From Achromobacter agilis (GTDB taxonomy: Bacteria; Pseudomonadota; Gammaproteobacteria; Burkholderiales; Burkholderiaceae_B), in contig NZ_UFQB01000031.1 in assembly GCF_900496965.1 (NCBI RefSeq), forward strand, positions 1 to 64,000: a stretch of DNA of 64,000 nucleotides, written 5' to 3'. A program made the translations under genes and the position numbers. Below are positions 61,306 through 64,000 of the stretch, piece after piece. The stretch's first letter is position 1. Each line of letters begins with the position of its first letter. The notes beneath the pieces were generated by a model. It worked only from the letters and a program-made list of their open reading frames with translations. It was not told where the DNA came from and made no database searches.

Positions 61306-61926
61306 ATGATGAATCTGACTTCGCCCGCAAGCGTCCGCCAGGACTGCCGCCTGATCGGCCAGACCCTGCTCAAACTGGCGCTTCCCCGACTCCTTGTGCG
61401 TGCGATCGTCATCGCCGTCGCCCTCGTCCTCTGGTATCTCGTCGCCCGCTGGATACTGGATTTCGGCCGCACCATGAACTACGACTTCCTCCATTCCCTG
61501 GGTCAGCCGACCATGGACATGGTGCAGAAGGTCAATCCCTACCTCTGGTGGGCCGTCGCCGCCATCTGGTCCCTGATCGTGTTCTTCAGCGTCCGCGCCT
61601 GGCTGTCCGCCAGCCTGGCCTCGGGCAGCGCCACCCCTGTGGGCACGGACGTGCTGGCCGGCCTGGCCCCGAACCTGTCGGAAGAATCCCTCGGCGTGCT
61701 GCGCTGGACCTGGGGCGACCGGCAAGAGCCCTTCACCGTCGGCGATCTGCGCCGCTCCCTGTCTGAAATCCGCCACAACCGCATCGGCAAGATCGCGATG
61801 GTGGCCGACCAGGCCCGGATCCTGGAAGGGTCCGCCGGCCGCCCGCCGCAGGAACCGCGCGACGACGTCCGCCGCGAGCCGCGCGGCGAGCACTACGTGG
61901 AGCCGCGCATCGGCCCGGCCCGCTGA
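61306..61926 (+). CDS. Small inner-membrane protein of unknown function
   Basis: 206 residues starting at one of two tandem ATGs. Two membrane helices at about 28-50 (RAIVIAVALVLWYLVARWIL) and 78-98 (YLWWAVAAIWSLIVFFSV), then a cytoplasmic 100-residue tail rich in Arg/Glu/Pro (ARILEGSAGRPPQEPRDDV). A TACAAT lies seven bases ahead of the ATG with no ribosome site, which would fit a leaderless message. The start faces rpoN at only 16 bases. I do not recognise the family. Confidence 0.7.
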   Translation: MMNLTSPASVRQDCRLIGQTLLKLALPRLLVRAIVIAVALVLWYLVARWILDFGRTMNYDFLHSLGQPTMDMVQKVNPYLWWAVAAIWSLIVFFSVRAWLSASLASGSATPVGTDVLAGLAPNLSEESLGVLRWTWGDRQEPFTVGDLRRSLSEIRHNRIGKIAMVADQARILEGSAGRPPQEPRDDVRREPRGEHYVEPRIGPAR

Positions 61927-61951
61927 GCCGGCGCCGGCCATCCTTCGCAAC

Positions 61952-61977
61952 AGGCCGCCGACTGGCGGCCTTTTTTT
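61952..61977 (+). terminator. Terminator of the small membrane-protein gene
   Basis: AGGCCGCC (61952-61959), loop GACT, GGCGGCCT (61964-61971), then T7. A classic intrinsic terminator. Confidence 0.9.
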
Positions 61978-62016
61978 ATTTGCGCTTCCGGTCAAAATGT
62001 GTTTGACTAGCAACCT

Positions 62017-62142
62017 ATGGCCGCTTACCGCACCTCCCTCGCGATTGCCACCGGACGCACTGCCGTTCCGGTTGCCGGCCTGCGCGCTCGCATCTCCTCC
62101 ATCGCGCTATCGCTATACCTACCGATCGGTTGCCGGGCCTAG
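62017..62142 (+). CDS. Possible leuA leader peptide
   Basis: A 41-residue frame ahead of leuA. Late in it, the tripeptide-like run LSLYL uses three CTA leucine codons in five positions (codons 31, 33 and 35), a rare codon in this GC-rich genome and the same choice seen in enterobacterial leu leaders. Downstream lie competing hairpins (TGCCG/CGGCA and CGTGG/CCACG) and T5, as in attenuators. The start lacks a clear Shine-Dalgarno sequence, which lowers confidence. Confidence 0.4.
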   Translation: MAAYRTSLAIATGRTAVPVAGLRARISSIALSLYLPIGCRA

Positions 62143-62321
62143 TGTCCCCGTGGTAGCTCGGCAGCCACGCTTGCCACACGCGATTTTTCCCCTTTATTTC
62201 TGAATCCTGCCGGTCGATTTCGACAACCTACGGCAACCCCTGGCACAAGGCCGCCATCCGGTCGCGATGCCGCCGAGAGCAGTACTCCCGGGATTCAAAA
62301 GAAACCGATCGAGGTGTAGTC

Positions 62322-64000
62322 ATGATGCTTGCCAACCCCGCCACTAAATACGTCCCCTTCACCCCGTTTGCCCGCGACTTCTCCGAGCGCACCTGGCCCA
62401 GCCGCCGCATCACCAAGGCGCCGATCTGGATGAGCACGGACCTGCGCGACGGCAACCAGGCCCTGATCGAGCCCATGAGCGTCGAGCGCAAGCTCCGCTT
62501 CTTCGAACAGCTGGTGAAGATCGGGTTCAAGGAGATCGAAGTTGGCTTCCCGTCCGCCTCGCAGACCGATTTCGACTTCGTCCGCAAGCTCATCGACGAA
62601 AAGCGCATCCCCGACGACGTCACCATCATCGTGCTGACGCAAGCGCGTGAAGACCTGATCAGCCGCACGGTGGAATCCGCCGCCGGCGCCAAGCAAGCCA
62701 TCGTCCACTTGTACAACGCCTGCGCCCCGGCGTTCCGCAAGGTCGTGTTCAGCATGAGCAAGGACGAAATCAAGAACATCGCCACGACCGGCACACGCCT
62801 CGTGAAGCAGTACATGGCCCAGCACCCGGAAACCAAGTGGCGCTACCAGTACTCGCCCGAAGTCTTCAGCACGACCGAACCCGAATTCGCGCTGGAAGTC
62901 TCCAACGCCGTGGCCGACGTCTGGCAGCCCACGCCGGAATGCAAGATGGTGCTGAACCTGCCCGCCACCATCGAAGCCACCACGCCGAACATGTACGCGG
63001 ACCAGATCGAGTGGATGCACAAGAACCTGGCCCGCCGTGACAGCATCGTGCTCAGCGTGCACCCGCATAACGACCGCGGCACCGCTGTGGCCGCCGCCGA
63101 ATTCGCCGTGATGGCCGGCGCCGACCGCATCGAAGGCTGCCTCTTCGGCAGCGGCGAACGCACCGGCAACGTCGACCTCGTCACGCTGGCGCTGAACCTC
63201 TACACGCAAGGCGTGCACCCCGGCCTGGACTTCTCGGACATCGACGAAGTGCGCCGCTGCGCCGAGTACTGCAACCAGCTGCCCGTGCACCCGCGCCACC
63301 CGTATGCGGGCGACCTGGTCTTCACCGCGTTCTCGGGCTCGCACCAGGACGCCATCAAGAAGGGCTTCGCCCAGCAGAAGGACGATGCCGTCTGGGAAGT
63401 GCCGTACCTCCCGATCGACCCCGCCGACCTGGGCCGCAGCTACGACGCCGTCATCCGCGTGAACAGCCAGTCGGGCAAGGGCGGCGTGTCGTACCTGCTC
63501 GAGCAAGAGCACGGCCTGGTGTTGCCGCGCCGCCTGCAGATCGAATTCAGCCGCGCCATCCAGCGCGTCACCGATGAAACCGGCCGCGAAGTCACCGCCG
63601 ACGACGTGCACACGATCTTCAACCGCGAATACCTCGAACAGAAGACGCCGTGGAAGCTGCTGCGCCACCGCATCGACGGCAACCCGGCCGCTGGCGAAGG
63701 GCAGCACTTCAGCATCGAGGCCGAACTGGAATACAACGGCGAACGCCGCATCGTGACCGGCAAGGGCGACGGCGCCATCTCGGCCTTCGTGGCGGCGCTG
63801 GACGTGCCCGTGCGCATCATGGACTACCACGAGCACGCCATCGGCACCGGCACCGACACCCGCGCCGCCTCCTACGTGGAACTGCGAGTCGGCGATTCGA
63901 GCACGGGCTTCGGCGTGGGCATCGACCGCGACATCGTGACAGCCTCGTTCCAGGCCGTCCTGAGCGCCGTCAACCGCCACGCCAACGCGAGCGCCGTAAC
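62322..64000 (+). CDS. leuA: 2-isopropylmalate synthase LeuA, 3' end outside the window
   Basis: First committed step of leucine synthesis: condenses acetyl-CoA with 2-oxoisovalerate. About 559 codons visible, running past the window end. Seen: [20 protein letters not shown] with the catalytic Asp and metal region, [39 protein letters not shown] with the HxH metal site, and a C-terminal regulatory domain from about residue 430. Length and the [19 protein letters not shown] start fit the long LeuA form of this group. The ribosome site GAGGTG is six bases before ATG. The antisense strand is open across it, but that is composition. Confidence 0.94.
   Translation, partial: MMLANPATKYVPFTPFARDFSERTWPSRRITKAPIWMSTDLRDGNQALIEPMSVERKLRFFEQLVKIGFKEIEVGFPSASQTDFDFVRKLIDEKRIPDDVTIIVLTQAREDLISRTVESAAGAKQAIVHLYNACAPAFRKVVFSMSKDEIKNIATTGTRLVKQYMAQHPETKWRYQYSPEVFSTTEPEFALEVSNAVADVWQPTPECKMVLNLPATIEATTPNMYADQIEWMHKNLARRDSIVLSVHPHNDRGTAVAAAEFAVMAGADRIEGCLFGSGERTGNVDLVTLALNLYTQGVHPGLDFSDIDEVRRCAEYCNQLPVHPRHPYAGDLVFTAFSGSHQDAIKKGFAQQKDDAVWEVPYLPIDPADLGRSYDAVIRVNSQSGKGGVSYLLEQEHGLVLPRRLQIEFSRAIQRVTDETGREVTADDVHTIFNREYLEQKTPWKLLRHRIDGNPAAGEGQHFSIEAELEYNGERRIVTGKGDGAISAFVAALDVPVRIMDYHEHAIGTGTDTRAASYVELRVGDSSTGFGVGIDRDIVTASFQAVLSAVNRHANASAV

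Larger units (their letters stand above)
61927..62321 (+). other. 395-base leader region of leuA
   Basis: Holds the terminator of the membrane-protein gene (61952-61977), a possible leader peptide (62017-62142), alternative hairpins at 62131-62169 and a T5 run at 62184-62188, then the leuA ribosome site GAGGTG at 62311-62316. No other coding frame of note; the 207-base frame at 61997-62203 in another phase has no start signal or coding character. Confidence 0.55.

Noticed and set aside
61997..62203. A 68-codon frame in the leuA leader
   Set aside because: Out of phase with the leader peptide, without ribosome site, Pro/Leu/Arg-rich by composition.
62295..63980. A 561-codon minus-strand frame over leuA
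   Set aside because: leuA on the plus strand has all catalytic motifs; the antisense frame is only the mirror of its codon bias.
1..64000. CRISPR arrays, insertion sequences, phage or integrative elements
   Set aside because: No regularly spaced direct repeats, transposase, integrase or att-like duplications at the two tRNA genes were seen.

Overview
The window is a 64 kb piece of a high-GC beta-proteobacterial chromosome. It is most likely from the Alcaligenaceae (Achromobacter or Bordetella type). The reasons are the gene order mla operon, ABC exporter, ibaG, murA, his operon, tatABC; several Bug-family (TctC-like) periplasmic binding proteins; petABC followed by sspAB; and GC-rich intergenic hairpin repeats. 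I found no insertion sequence, prophage, CRISPR array, rRNA operon or integrase. Nearly all of it reads as ordinary chromosomal sequence. Genus and species are inferred from gene order and protein likeness only. Layout, 1-20 kb: the 3' end of an MFS transporter, a Bug solute-binding protein and a nitronate monooxygenase-like enzyme. Then come mlaF-E-D-A-C (outer-membrane lipid asymmetry), a two-gene ABC-2 exporter, ibaG and murA. The complete histidine pathway set present here is hisG, D, C, B, H, A, F, I, E, interrupted by hairpin repeats before hisG and between hisF and hisI. A HIT-family protein and tatABC follow. 19-26 kb: an XRE regulator with a palindrome over its start codon, a membrane-anchored DegS-like protease divergent from a NIF3-like protein, a GST, an MHS-family MFS carrier with an AraC regulator and a class II aldolase, and mscL. 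26-35 kb: petABC (cytochrome bc1), sspA-sspB, tRNA-Thr, an amidase plus Bug protein under a divergent IclR regulator, and tRNA-Asn. 34-42 kb: a LysR regulator, RidA, a class V aminotransferase, an EamA exporter, an AraC regulator, and a DUF2868 membrane protein paired with a DUF3482 GTPase. 42-51 kb: a peptide ABC importer (binding protein, two permeases, one fused double ATPase) with a metal-dependent amidohydrolase, a polysaccharide deacetylase, and a YdgA-like protein. 52-64 kb: an RhlE-like RNA helicase, a LysE exporter, prfC, a small uncharacterised protein, bacterioferritin, an EamA exporter divergent from a LysR regulator, bfd behind a Fur-like palindrome, rpoN standing alone, a small membrane protein, and leuA (cut by the window end) behind a possible leucine attenuator. 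How the genes work together: murA and the Mla proteins serve the envelope; the his genes form nearly overlapping translationally coupled runs; tatABC can export the Rieske protein PetA, which carries a twin-arginine signal; bfr and bfd form an iron store/release pair although they lie 2.3 kb apart. The most useful second looks are the absence of mlaB, the leuA leader with clustered CTA leucine codons, the XRE operator, the PVWY Qo motif of cytochrome b, the shared 23-bp element in the peptide transporter operon, and the isolated rpoN. I did not find a convincing wholly new multi-gene system.
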